Below, piece after piece: positions 22,302 through 30,839 of a stretch of DNA of 43,324 nucleotides (position 1 is its first letter; every line of letters begins with the position of its first letter). The notes beneath the pieces are model-generated. The model worked only from the letters and a program-made list of their open reading frames with translations. It had not been told where the DNA came from and searched no databases. This DNA comes from Labilithrix sp. (GTDB lineage Bacteria > Myxococcota_A > Polyangia > Polyangiales > Polyangiaceae), in contig JAQBQJ010000079.1 of the NCBI GenBank assembly GCA_028287065.1, forward strand, positions 1-43,324, in the 5' to 3' direction. The position numbers and the translations under genes were made by a program.

Positions 22302-25300
22302 TCACGGCTTCATGAAGTCACACGAGCCGATCGCGAGGCAGCCGTGCGTCTTCGGATGGCTCAAGTAGTAGACGTCGCGCCCCTCGGTCGCGAAGAACCT
22401 CGCGGTCAGCGCGTTGCCGTAGGTCGCGAAGTCCCACGCCTTGCACGCGTCGCCGACGTCCCACGTGTGCTGGCCCTTCGGCACGAGATAGTGGTTGAGC
22501 AGGCCGACCACGCGCTCCGACGCCGACCACGCGGTCTCGTCCGGCGCGAAGGGCACGCCGCGCAATCGAGGCTCCCATGCGGCCGCGAGCGTCGAGCTGT
22601 CGCTGACATGCAGCTTCGCGACGCGCGCGAGCCGCAGCGGTACGTCGGGATGCGGTTGATCGTAGGGGAGGCCGCCCTCGCTCACCCAGTCGGCGTCGTA
22701 GAGCGCGTTCTTGCACTCCATCGGATCGATCGTGACCGTCTTCGTGCACGTCGTCGCGTCCGGCTTGTAGTTCGCCTTGCACGCCGGGCCTGCCGTCGTC
22801 TTGCCGAGGCGCGCGACGCCCTCGACCACGGACTGATCGACGAGGAACTGCATCGGCGTGCGCCGTCCCAGCCGCTCGTAGAGCTCGTCGGGGGTCGCGT
22901 AGTCCGCATACTCGGGATAGCGGGCCGCGGCAGACGGCGGGAGGAACGGCACGGCGCCGGCCGCACGCGCGAACGTCACGCCCGATGCAATCTGCACGAA
23001 GTTGTCGCCGACGGTGTTGATGTTCAGCAGCGCATGCGGCGCCACGCGATTGCCGTCCGGGTCGAGGAGCGGCTTGAGCATGTAGTACGGCGCGTACGCG
23101 ATCGGGTCCGCCGGATCGAATGCAGCCTGCGCGAGATCGCGGAAGCGCCGCAGCGACGGCGACTGGCGCCGGAACCCGAAGCCTTCGTTCGGCGCGACGA
23201 GCGCCGAGCCGACCGGGTAGAACACGTCGCGGAACTGCGTGCAGCCGAGCGGCTCGTCGCAGTGGTTCGTGTCGGGCGCCGCGACGTCGAGCGTGTGCAG
23301 CGCGGGCTGCTCCCACGTCGAGATGCGCCGCCCGATCGGGATGTCGCCGTCGAGCAGCTTGCACCCGTCGTACGACTGCACGACGTCCGCCGCGTTGTAG
23401 ATCTGGATGTCGAGCCGGTCGTTCGTGCTGCTCGGGATCGGGACGCGGAAGCGACCGTCCTTCTCGGTGCGAGCGCAGCGGACCTCGCCGTTGTTCACGT
23501 TCTCGACGACGACGGTCATGCGCTCGCCGAGCTCGTCGGGGTTCAAGCACGCGATCTCGAGCTCGTGGTTGTCGTCGCCCTCGTTGACGACGATGCGGAC
23601 GGAGCGCTGGGTCATCGCGCAGCGCGAGCCCATCTGGTGGATGGACTTCTTGTCGTCGTCAGGCCGCTCCGAAGGCGGCACCGCGAAGACCAACGGCCCC
23701 ATCAGCTGCGCGGTCACGGCCTCGACGACGCCGTACGAGCGGAAGCCGACGTCGAGCGCGAGCGAGCCTCCGCCGGACATCGGCGCCGAAGCGACGACGT
23801 ACGGATCGATGCCGCCCTGGATGCCGCTCATGATGCCGCCGAGCGACTCGCCCGCCGCGAAGTAGGGGACGTCGGGTCCGCCGACGTCCGGCGTGCCGTC
23901 GCCGTTGAAGTCGCCGACGGGATCGATCTTGCCGTCGTTGTTGTAGTCGATGGTGCCCGGCTGACCGAACGTGCGCAGGATGCGGAGGGCCTGCATGCCG
24001 TCGAGGATCCCCTGACGGACGTTGTCGCGCGTGTGGAAGATGTGCGCGGTCCACCAGAACCACCCGCTGTCCGGCTTGCCGTCGCCGTTGAGATCGTGCG
24101 CGCGCCCGTTCTTGAACGCGTCGAGGAACGGGACGAGGCAGTTGCCGAACAGCTTGCTCGTCGCGAGCGCCTCGTCGGTCTCGTCGAACACGAGCCCGTG
24201 CTCAGGGTTGTTGTAACCGAACATCGCGATGCCCTGCTTCGCGTAGTCACCCGCGTAGAACAGGATCTCGTCGGAGTGACCGGTCACGCCATGACCCCAG
24301 AACGCCACGGGCGCGGGCTTCGGTGCCTTGTGCGGATCCTTCTTCGGCACCGAGAGGAACCACTGCACGGTGTCGGGGCGCACGTCGCCCTGGCCGGTGC
24401 GGAAGTCGACGTGGAACCTCGTGTCGGGATCGCGCGACGCGGGATCGCCCATCAAATAGGGCGTCTTGTACGTCCCGACGACGATGTAATCGATGTTCTC
24501 GAAGCCCTTCTCGACGGCGATCAGATCGCCGGCGTCGAGCCCGAAGACCTCCTTGAAGAACGTGTGGAACGAGTCCTTGATGTCCGGATCGTTCACCTTC
24601 ACGACGTACGGTGACTGGCCGAAGCCGGCGCGCTTCTGACACACCTCGCTCGAGAGGTCCTGCGGCTCGCCCGCGGGCCTCTGACCGGCGGACTGCTTCA
24701 CGTCGAAGACGGCGGGGTACTCCGTCGCGAAGCGCGCGAACGGGCCCGTGCCGTACAGGCCGTCGCGGAGGAGACGCATGTCCTCGTGGGTGGGTTGCGT
24801 GGTGAACGTCCACGCAAACGCGACGTGATCGAGGCCGGTGCCGGCGATGTCGCCGAAGTAGTTCGCGAGGCGCTTCTCGCGGAGGACGTCCGCCAGGCGC
24901 GCGATTCCTTTGCGCTGCGACGGGTGGTGGATGCTCTCGAACGGCGAGCGGATCGGCTGGCGGTTTCCGCCGCGCAGGCGATCGGTGAGCACGACCGCGT
25001 ACTCCGTCTTTTCGTCGAGCGGCACGACCGGACGCATGATGAGCGTGTCGGTCTCGCGCTCGTACCAGGTGAGGAGGTTGTCGACGCCCGCGATGCCTTT
25101 CGTGCCGAGCGTGTTCGGGTGATCGAGCACGCCGTCGAAGTCGTTGTCGAGGTCGGGTCGGTACGCGGACTGCGGCAGCCCGAGGCCCTCTTCGACGGTC
25201 TCGAACGCGAGGTTGCTCTCGCCCGCCTTCGGGTCGTTCGGGAAGTAGCGGAACGGATCGCGCAGCGTGACCGGGTAGTAGCCGTTGCCCACGTCGACGA

Positions 25301-25763
25301 AGACGGGAAGGCCGGTCGTGAGGTTCACGATGTAGAAGGGGTCGTTCGAGAGATCGTGCTCGTCGCCCTGCATGCGCGAGGCGACGTCCTCGAGATCGAT
25401 CGCGGCCTCGCGCGGGTCGGCGCCGGCTGCGCGATCGAACGCGACGCTGATCGGCGACGAGATCCCCCAGCCCTCCATCGACGTGAAGTCCTCGCGCGCG
25501 TTGCGCTCCATGAAGGTGGGCGCGACGAGGCTGACGTTGATGCGCCGTCCGGTGCGGCTCGTCGGATCGGCGAACGTCGCGAGGTCGTTCGGGAGCGGCA
25601 CCTCGGGGAGCGGCCGATGCGCGACGTCGAACTTCACCATCGGGCCGTCGCCGGCGGGCGTCCGCCGCAGGCCGTCCGGCGCCGTGTCGACTCCGCAGGC
25701 ACCGCCGAACGCGATCACCCCGCAGGTCGAGACGAGAAGAAGGAGGCTCTTCGCGAGAGTCAT
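22302..25763 (-). CDS. Giant VolA-type lipase-like lipoprotein (paralogue B)
   Basis: The 1153-residue product is collinear with 12671-16135, sharing the mature N-terminus (DTAPDG-RRTPAGDGP), the PNDLATFADPTSRTGRRINV segment and all later blocks. The signal peptide ends at GGACGVD, making a lipoprotein likely although the lipobox is not ideal. The nucleophile elbow is GESLGG (AAGESLGGIMSG), and HGVTGHSDEI and NPEHG correspond to the other core loops. Calcium-type loops are DLNGDGKPDSG, DYNNDGKIDPVGDFNGDG and DNDFDGVLD. It is probably a surface hydrolase of lipids or esters; the substrate is unknown. The ATG at 25763 is the only good start. The barrel gene ends 59 bases upstream and may be co-transcribed. 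Confidence 0.87.
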   Translation of the reverse strand: MTLAKSLLLLVSTCGVIAFGGACGVDTAPDGLRRTPAGDGPMVKFDVAHRPLPEVPLPNDLATFADPTSRTGRRINVSLVAPTFMERNAREDFTSMEGWGISSPISVAFDRAAGADPREAAIDLEDVASRMQGDEHDLSNDPFYIVNLTTGLPVFVDVGNGYYPVTLRDPFRYFPNDPKAGESNLAFETVEEGLGLPQSAYRPDLDNDFDGVLDHPNTLGTKGIAGVDNLLTWYERETDTLIMRPVVPLDEKTEYAVVLTDRLRGGNRQPIRSPFESIHHPSQRKGIARLADVLREKRLANYFGDIAGTGLDHVAFAWTFTTQPTHEDMRLLRDGLYGTGPFARFATEYPAVFDVKQSAGQRPAGEPQDLSSEVCQKRAGFGQSPYVVKVNDPDIKDSFHTFFKEVFGLDAGDLIAVEKGFENIDYIVVGTYKTPYLMGDPASRDPDTRFHVDFRTGQGDVRPDTVQWFLSVPKKDPHKAPKPAPVAFWGHGVTGHSDEILFYAGDYAKQGIAMFGYNNPEHGLVFDETDEALATSKLFGNCLVPFLDAFKNGRAHDLNGDGKPDSGWFWWTAHIFHTRDNVRQGILDGMQALRILRTFGQPGTIDYNNDGKIDPVGDFNGDGTPDVGGPDVPYFAAGESLGGIMSGIQGGIDPYVVASAPMSGGGSLALDVGFRSYGVVEAVTAQLMGPLVFAVPPSERPDDDKKSIHQMGSRCAMTQRSVRIVVNEGDDNHELEIACLNPDELGERMTVVVENVNNGEVRCARTEKDGRFRVPIPSSTNDRLDIQIYNAADVVQSYDGCKLLDGDIPIGRRISTWEQPALHTLDVAAPDTNHCDEPLGCTQFRDVFYPVGSALVAPNEGFGFRRQSPSLRRFRDLAQAAFDPADPIAYAPYYMLKPLLDPDGNRVAPHALLNINTVGDNFVQIASGVTFARAAGAVPFLPPSAAARYPEYADYATPDELYERLGRRTPMQFLVDQSVVEGVARLGKTTAGPACKANYKPDATTCTKTVTIDPMECKNALYDADWVSEGGLPYDQPHPDVPLRLARVAKLHVSDSSTLAAAWEPRLRGVPFAPDETAWSASERVVGLLNHYLVPKGQHTWDVGDACKAWDFATYGNALTARFFATEGRDVYYLSHPKTHGCLAIGSCDFMKP

Positions 25764-25822
25764 GTTCGCACCTGGACCACGCGATTACCGGAGGCCGCGC
25801 CTGCCTGCACGTCTCTTCTCGC

Positions 25823-27580
25823 CTAGAAGAGCAAGCCCAGCCGACCGATCACGACCCACTGCGGCGGGAGCCGCTCGCCGTCGGCGTTCTCGAGCGCGCC
25901 GCCGGGCAGGAGCAGGCCGGCCTGCGCGCCGAGCACGCCCTTCAGGTCGTAATCGAGCGGGAAACGAGCCTCGAAGCCGGCGTCGAATTCGACGCCGAGG
26001 TCCTTCTTGCGGCGATCGCCGCCGCGGTAGTTCACGTACGAGCCCTGCGTCGCGAGGCGGTACGGATCGACGACGTCGGCCGTCGACTGCGCGACGACCA
26101 TGCCGCCCTTGATGTCGATGAAGTGGCGCGGCCGGAAGATGAACGTCGGGTTGACGTACTGCGCTCCGAACACGCCGCCGTTCGACGCGAGGAGATCGAC
26201 GCCGGGCGTGGGGCGGTTCGCGTTCGTGAGCAGTGGATCCGTCGCTGCGGTCGCGGAGCGCGCGGTCTGGAAGCGGAGGACCTCGTCGAACAGGAGCAGG
26301 CCGACCCGGTGGTTCGGATCGAAGACGAAGCGGCGCTGCGTGCTGTCGTACGGATCGGCGTCGCCCGACGCGTATCCGAGCTCGACCTGCGCGACGAGAT
26401 CGCCGTACGGAACGCCGCGCGACGACGGCTTGCCGAGATAGTGGAGGCTCGTGGCGCGCGCGCTCGCGTCGCGCCGTTCCTTGTTGGACGCCTCGGCATC
26501 GGCCCACACGCCGGTCGCCCAGCTGCGGTGGACGACGCCGACGACCGCCGCGCCGCCGTACGAGCGGATCGACGTCTTCTGTCCCTCGAGCGCCTGCTCC
26601 GCCGTGCGGAGGATGTTCGTGGAGCCCGCGATGTACGCGCCCTCGGCCTCGGCGAAGAGGAACGCATCCTGACCCGGGACCGGCACGGCGACACGACCGT
26701 GGATGTCGACGGCGAGCGCGTCGATCTCGTCGGTGTACGGGAAGAGGGGAGAGCCGCTCGTCTTCGCGTTCTGCTGATGGCGCAGGGTGCTGAAGACGCC
26801 GAGCTTGTCGTAGTCGTGCTCGTAGAAGGCGGCGAGCACGCCCTGGAACGCCTGCTGCCCGCGCGACAGCGTCGCGTTCGGATCGCGGTACACGAGGTCG
26901 CCGGCGAGCGCGACGAAGAAGTCGCTGTCCTTGCCGCCCGGCTTCGTCGCGAAGAGGATCCGCTCGCTGATCGATCCGTAGCGGTAGTCGCCGAAGAGCG
27001 TGGGGTGATCGCCGTCGTTGGCGAGGATGCCCATGCCCCAGTGGTTCGGCTGCTGGCCGACGCGCACGACGCCGACGGGAAGTTTGTATTGTGCAAACAA
27101 CCAGCGCGGCTGGAAGTTGCCGAAGCCGTTGTAGTCGTCGCGCGGCGTCGCGTCGGCGCTCGTGCCGTGCGCCGTCTCTCCGAAGAGGACGCCGGTGATC
27201 AGGTCCGCCTGCGCGATGAGCTCGAGTGTGTCGCGGATCTGGAAGCGAGGCGTGACGCGGAGCCAGTGGCTGACGAACTGGTTCTGGCCGGTCCCGTCCT
27301 CGACGAGGCCGGGGCGACGATTGATGTCACTGGCGGTGGCGATGAGCGGAAAGGTCCGCTGCGCCTGGTAACGGATCTGGTGCTCGCCGTGGAGGAAGAA
27401 CCGGTACGCGTCCGGATCGGGGGCCGGGACGTCGACGCGCCCGTTGTCGAGGATGAGGCGCGGGAGGTCCCTCGGGACGTCGCCGTCCGGGTCGGGATCG
27501 CCGGCGCGCGCGGGGGCTGCGGTCAGGACGAGAGAGAGGAGAGCCGAGCTCGGCAACACTGCGACCAGCAGGCGTCTCAT
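25823..27580 (-). CDS. Large outer-membrane beta-barrel protein
   Basis: The 585-residue product has a signal peptide (MRRLLVAVLPSSALLSLVLT, cleavage after ARA), then a region of alternating amphipathic strands. Examples are FFLHGEHQIRYQAQ, HWLRVTPRFQIRDTLELIAQ and VGVVRVGQQPNHWGMGIL. It ends in Phe (VVIGRLGLLF). These are the marks of an outer-membrane barrel; it may belong to the myxobacterial family I know as TIGR04551, but that is from memory and untested. An ATG at 27595 would add five residues. It lies directly upstream of giant lipoprotein B in the same direction, so it could help display or export that protein, which is inference. Confidence 0.8.
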   Translation of the reverse strand: MRRLLVAVLPSSALLSLVLTAAPARAGDPDPDGDVPRDLPRLILDNGRVDVPAPDPDAYRFFLHGEHQIRYQAQRTFPLIATASDINRRPGLVEDGTGQNQFVSHWLRVTPRFQIRDTLELIAQADLITGVLFGETAHGTSADATPRDDYNGFGNFQPRWLFAQYKLPVGVVRVGQQPNHWGMGILANDGDHPTLFGDYRYGSISERILFATKPGGKDSDFFVALAGDLVYRDPNATLSRGQQAFQGVLAAFYEHDYDKLGVFSTLRHQQNAKTSGSPLFPYTDEIDALAVDIHGRVAVPVPGQDAFLFAEAEGAYIAGSTNILRTAEQALEGQKTSIRSYGGAAVVGVVHRSWATGVWADAEASNKERRDASARATSLHYLGKPSSRGVPYGDLVAQVELGYASGDADPYDSTQRRFVFDPNHRVGLLLFDEVLRFQTARSATAATDPLLTNANRPTPGVDLLASNGGVFGAQYVNPTFIFRPRHFIDIKGGMVVAQSTADVVDPYRLATQGSYVNYRGGDRRKKDLGVEFDAGFEARFPLDYDLKGVLGAQAGLLLPGGALENADGERLPPQWVVIGRLGLLF

Positions 27581-28072
27581 GAACGGGCGCAGCATAGACG
27601 CGATGTGCCTCGACCGTCCGCATGGATCGCGCCTTGCCCACATGATGCGGCAATGTCTCACATGATGCGCGAAGATCGCGGCGTCGTTTGCCTGATTTCA
27701 GCTACTTGCCGCCGATCCAGAGACGGATTGCCCGCGGCCCACTTGATGCACCTATGTAGGTCACTGTCGGCCAGAAGCCGACTCCGGCACGAAGCCGCTG
27801 GAAGCCCGACGAGCTCGCCCGATTCGAATGAATCGCCGCGAGATCTCTTCCGCCTCCTCAGGACCTTCGCGGCCGCTGCGACGTCCACTCTCGACTACAG
27901 GAGCTCTGCGCACGACGAAACGGCCGAACAGAAACAATGTCTGACCGCGCTTCTGCGCATGGAGCCCAAAGCTCTTCCGCCGACTGGGCCTCTTCGTGAG
28001 GTCCGGTCGGTAACCATTTTGTCGCTCGCATTTTGTGGTGTTGGAGGCGCGCCGCCGCGGTAAACGCGTCCC
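27581..28072. promoter_or_regulatory. Long intergenic region upstream of hutH
   Basis: These 490 bases hold no convincing gene; the open frames on both strands lack ribosome-binding sites and protein-like composition. Two direct repeats stand out. CACATGATGCG occurs at 27639-27649 and 27659-27669. CATTTTGT occurs at 28015-28022 and 28029-28036, the latter just upstream of hutH in a locally AT-richer patch (GGTAACCATTTTGTCG) that could carry its promoter. Confidence 0.5.
27639..27669. repeat. Direct repeat CACATGATGCG with 20-bp period
   Basis: Two identical 11-mers at 27639-27649 and 27659-27669 are spaced two helical turns apart, so a regulator could contact both from one face of the DNA. 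They lie about 45 bases upstream of the candidate barrel start (27595) and 400 bases upstream of hutH. Confidence 0.5.
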
Positions 28073-29620
28073 ATGTCACCTGTACGCGTCGGCCTCGCGC
28101 TCTCGCTCTCGGATCTCGAAGACGTGGCGGTGCGCGCTCGGCGCGTCACCTTCGCCGACGAAGCCCGCGCCAAGGTCGAGCGATCACGGCTCGCGATCGA
28201 AGCGATCGCGGACGCGGGCGACGCGGCGCCGAACGTGTACGGCGTGAACACGGGGTTCGGCGCGCTGAGCGAGACGCGCATCTCCGCCTCGGACGTACGC
28301 GCCCTGCAGCAGAACCTCGTGCGCTCGCACTCGACGGGCGTAGGACCGAACCTCTCGCCTGCGGAGGTGCGCGGCATGATGCTCCTCCGCGCGCAGGTGC
28401 TCGCGCTCGGGCATTCGGGCGTGCGCTCGAGCCTCGTCGACCTCCTCGTCGCGATGCTGAACGCGCAGGTCCATCCGCGCATCCCGGTGCAGGGCTCCGT
28501 CGGCGCGAGCGGCGACCTCGCGCCTCTCGCGCATCTCGCGCTCGCGATGATCGGCGAGGGCGAGGCGCAGATTGGAGACGGACCGATGCGCCCATCGGCC
28601 GAGGTCCTGCGCGAGGCGGGCATCGCGCCCGTGGTCCTCGAGGCGAAGGAAGGCCTCGCGCTCATCAACGGCACGCAGCTCATGGCCTCGCTCGGCACGC
28701 TCTCTCTGCTCGCCGCCGAGCGCCTCTGTGTCGCGGCGGACGTCGCCGGCGCGATGAGCCTCGAGGCCCTCAAGGGCTCGACCCGGCCGTTCGACGATCG
28801 CCTGCACGTCGCGCGTCCGCATCCCGGGCAGCGTCTCGTCGCGAACAACCTGCGCGCGCTCCTCGCCGACAGCGAGATCGCGGAGAGCCATCGCGACTGC
28901 AGCAAGGTGCAGGACGCGTATTCGCTCCGGTGCATGCCGCAGGTGCACGGCGCGAGCCGCGATGCGCTCGCGTGGGTGCGCAGCGTGCTCGAGCGCGAGG
29001 TGAACAGCATCACGGACAACCCGAGCGTCTTCGTCGATCGGGGCGAGACCGAGATCATCAGCGGCGGCAATTTTCACGGGCAGCCGCTCGCGCTCGCGCT
29101 CGATCTCGCGGCAATGGCGACGGCGGAGCTCGCGAACATCAGCGAGCGCCGCGTCGAGCAGCTCGTGAACCCGGCGCTGTCCACCGGGCTCAGCCCGTTC
29201 CTGGCTGCGGGCAGCGGGCTGCACTCCGGGTTCATGATCGCGCAGGTCACGAGCGCGTCCCTCGTCAGCGAGAACAAGGTGTACTGCCATCCTGCCAGCG
29301 TCGACTCGATCCCGTCGTCGGCCGGGAAGGAGGACCACGTCTCGATGGGAAGCGTGAGCGCGAAGAAGCTGCGCGAGGTGGTCACGAACGTCCGCGTGTG
29401 CCTCGCGATCGAGATCATGACCGCGGCAGCAGGCCTCGACCAGCGCGCGCCGCTCCGCCCGAGCCGAGGGGTACAGGCCGCGCTCGCGGCCGTGCGCGAG
29501 CGTGTTGCTCCGATGACGGGAGATCGTCCGCTGTATGGCGATATCGCGGCGGTCAGCACGCTCGTGGCCTCGCACGAGCTCGTCACGACCGTGGAACGCG
29601 CGGTCGGCGCGCTCGCCTGA
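28073..29620 (+). CDS. hutH: Histidine ammonia-lyase
   Basis: HutH converts L-histidine to trans-urocanate and ammonia, the first step of histidine use, in the cytoplasm. The 515-residue protein has the self-cyclising Ala145-Ser146-Gly147 in [14 protein letters not shown] that makes the MIO electrophile. It also has YGVNTGFG (residues 56-63, with the catalytic Tyr), and [20 protein letters not shown] and ITDNPSVF from the active-site core. The length is normal for bacterial HAL. His-type loop residues (SHSTG at 85-89) favour histidine over phenylalanine or tyrosine as substrate, though aminomutase relatives cannot be excluded. No other hut gene is present, so it stands alone with its own 490-base upstream region. 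Confidence 0.93.
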   Translation: MSPVRVGLALSLSDLEDVAVRARRVTFADEARAKVERSRLAIEAIADAGDAAPNVYGVNTGFGALSETRISASDVRALQQNLVRSHSTGVGPNLSPAEVRGMMLLRAQVLALGHSGVRSSLVDLLVAMLNAQVHPRIPVQGSVGASGDLAPLAHLALAMIGEGEAQIGDGPMRPSAEVLREAGIAPVVLEAKEGLALINGTQLMASLGTLSLLAAERLCVAADVAGAMSLEALKGSTRPFDDRLHVARPHPGQRLVANNLRALLADSEIAESHRDCSKVQDAYSLRCMPQVHGASRDALAWVRSVLEREVNSITDNPSVFVDRGETEIISGGNFHGQPLALALDLAAMATAELANISERRVEQLVNPALSTGLSPFLAAGSGLHSGFMIAQVTSASLVSENKVYCHPASVDSIPSSAGKEDHVSMGSVSAKKLREVVTNVRVCLAIEIMTAAAGLDQRAPLRPSRGVQAALAAVRERVAPMTGDRPLYGDIAAVSTLVASHELVTTVERAVGALA

Positions 29621-29724
29621 CGGCGTGACCCGCTCCGTTGCGATACGTCGCGAAGCGCAATTACATCTTCTTAAGATCGGCGGCGGCGCGTAGCCAACGC
29701 GCGAGCGCGGAAGTAGATCGTGGT

Positions 29725-29741
29725 TCACCTCACGGAGGTGA
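29725..29741 (+). promoter_or_regulatory. Hairpin containing the ribosome-binding site of the histidine kinase
   Basis: TCACCTC (29725-29731) pairs perfectly with GAGGTGA (29735-29741) around a 3-base loop. The right arm carries the near-ideal ribosome-binding site GGAGGTG, 4 bases before the ATG at 29745. If formed, it would hide the site and damp translation. Confidence 0.5.
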
Positions 29742-29744
29742 TCG

Positions 29745-30839
29745 ATGGCCACGATCGCGAAGGTTCGGCACTGCCAAGGAACGGATACGGCCGCGGCCGT
29801 CCGCTATGGCGTTGCGGTCGGGGCCGTTGCCGTCGCGTATGCGCTGCAGCGGGCGATCTGGCCGCTCGTTCCGCCCTCGCCCCATCTGTTCTTCTACCCG
29901 GCCGTTTTCCTCGCGGCGCGCGTCGGCGGCAGTCGACCCGGGTACGTCGCGACCGCGCTCTCGACGTTCGCGATCGCGCACGGCTTCTTGCCGCCGACGG
30001 GCCTGTTCGCCATCCAAGATCCGAGCGACGCGCTCGACCTCGCGATCTTCTTCGCCGTGTGCATCGGGATCAGCGCTGCCGTCGGCCAGCTGCACGAGGC
30101 GCTCAAGCGAGAGCAGCGCGCGGCGGTCGTGGCCCGCGAGGCGAAGCAGTCGACCGACGAGACGTGGTCGATGGTCGCGCACGACCTGCGGCAGCCGCTC
30201 AGCGTGATCAACATGGGCTCGACGGAGCTCGGCCGCAGGGCCACGACGCCGCCGGACATGGAGAAGATGCTCCAGTTGATCCAGCGCTCGACGCATCGCG
30301 CACGCGACCTGATCGACCACGCGCTCGATGCGATGCGCGCCGCCGAGGGCAAGCTCGTCGTGGCGCCGGCGCCCTGCGATGTCGCGGAGCTCTGCGCGCA
30401 CGCGCTCGATGCCGTCGCGCTCCTCGGCGAGCGCAAGGGAGTGAAGCTCGACTCGGACGTCTCGGCCCGGCACGCGGTGGCCTGCGATCAGCCGCGCCTC
30501 GAGCAGGTCCTGACGAACCTGCTCGGCAATGCGATCGAGTTCACGCCGCGGAACGGCGTCGTGTCGCTCTATGCCGACGAGACCGACGACGGCATCGTGT
30601 TCTCGGTGCGCGACACCGGGCGCGGCATCCCCGCGGACGAGATCGGCGCGATCTTCACCAAGTTCTGGTCGAGTGCGCACAGTCCCGGCACCGGCCTCGG
30701 TCTGTGGATCGCGGGCGCGATCCTCGAGGCGCACGGCTCGAAGCTGGACGTCGCGAGCCGCGTCGGAGAGGGGACGACGTTCAGCTTCACGCTGCCGATC
30801 GTCCACGAAGGCTCAGCGCCGCGCGCGGCCCTGGCCTAG
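29745..30839 (+). CDS. Orphan sensor histidine kinase with DUF4118-like membrane domain
   Basis: The 364-residue protein begins with three to four hydrophobic segments (residues about 20-115) resembling the DUF4118 membrane domain of KdpD-type sensors (FFYPAVFLAARVGGSRPGYVAT). A short coiled linker leads to a HisKA domain with the phosphorylatable His146 in SMVAHDLRQPL. The HATPase has N box QVLTNLLGNAIEFTP, G1 DTGRGIP, F box FTKFW and G2 GTGLGLWI. It should autophosphorylate on His in response to an unknown signal. No response regulator is adjacent. The ATG at 29745 has an excellent GGAGGTG site within a hairpin. The 3' end overlaps the convergent lipoprotein gene by 27 bases. Confidence 0.92.
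   Translation: MATIAKVRHCQGTDTAAAVRYGVAVGAVAVAYALQRAIWPLVPPSPHLFFYPAVFLAARVGGSRPGYVATALSTFAIAHGFLPPTGLFAIQDPSDALDLAIFFAVCIGISAAVGQLHEALKREQRAAVVAREAKQSTDETWSMVAHDLRQPLSVINMGSTELGRRATTPPDMEKMLQLIQRSTHRARDLIDHALDAMRAAEGKLVVAPAPCDVAELCAHALDAVALLGERKGVKLDSDVSARHAVACDQPRLEQVLTNLLGNAIEFTPRNGVVSLYADETDDGIVFSVRDTGRGIPADEIGAIFTKFWSSAHSPGTGLGLWIAGAILEAHGSKLDVASRVGEGTTFSFTLPIVHEGSAPRAALA

Noticed and set aside
21157-22368. 403-residue rightward frame opposite the serpin gene
   Set aside because: Composition typical of antisense GC-rich frames; the serpin on the other strand is unmistakable.
22230-24614. 794-residue rightward frame opposite giant lipoprotein B
   Set aside because: Antisense shadow; the leftward frame has conserved motifs and a paralogue.
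27658-27888. 76-residue leftward frame in the hutH upstream region
   Set aside because: No ribosome-binding site, basic low-quality composition, no recognisable domain.
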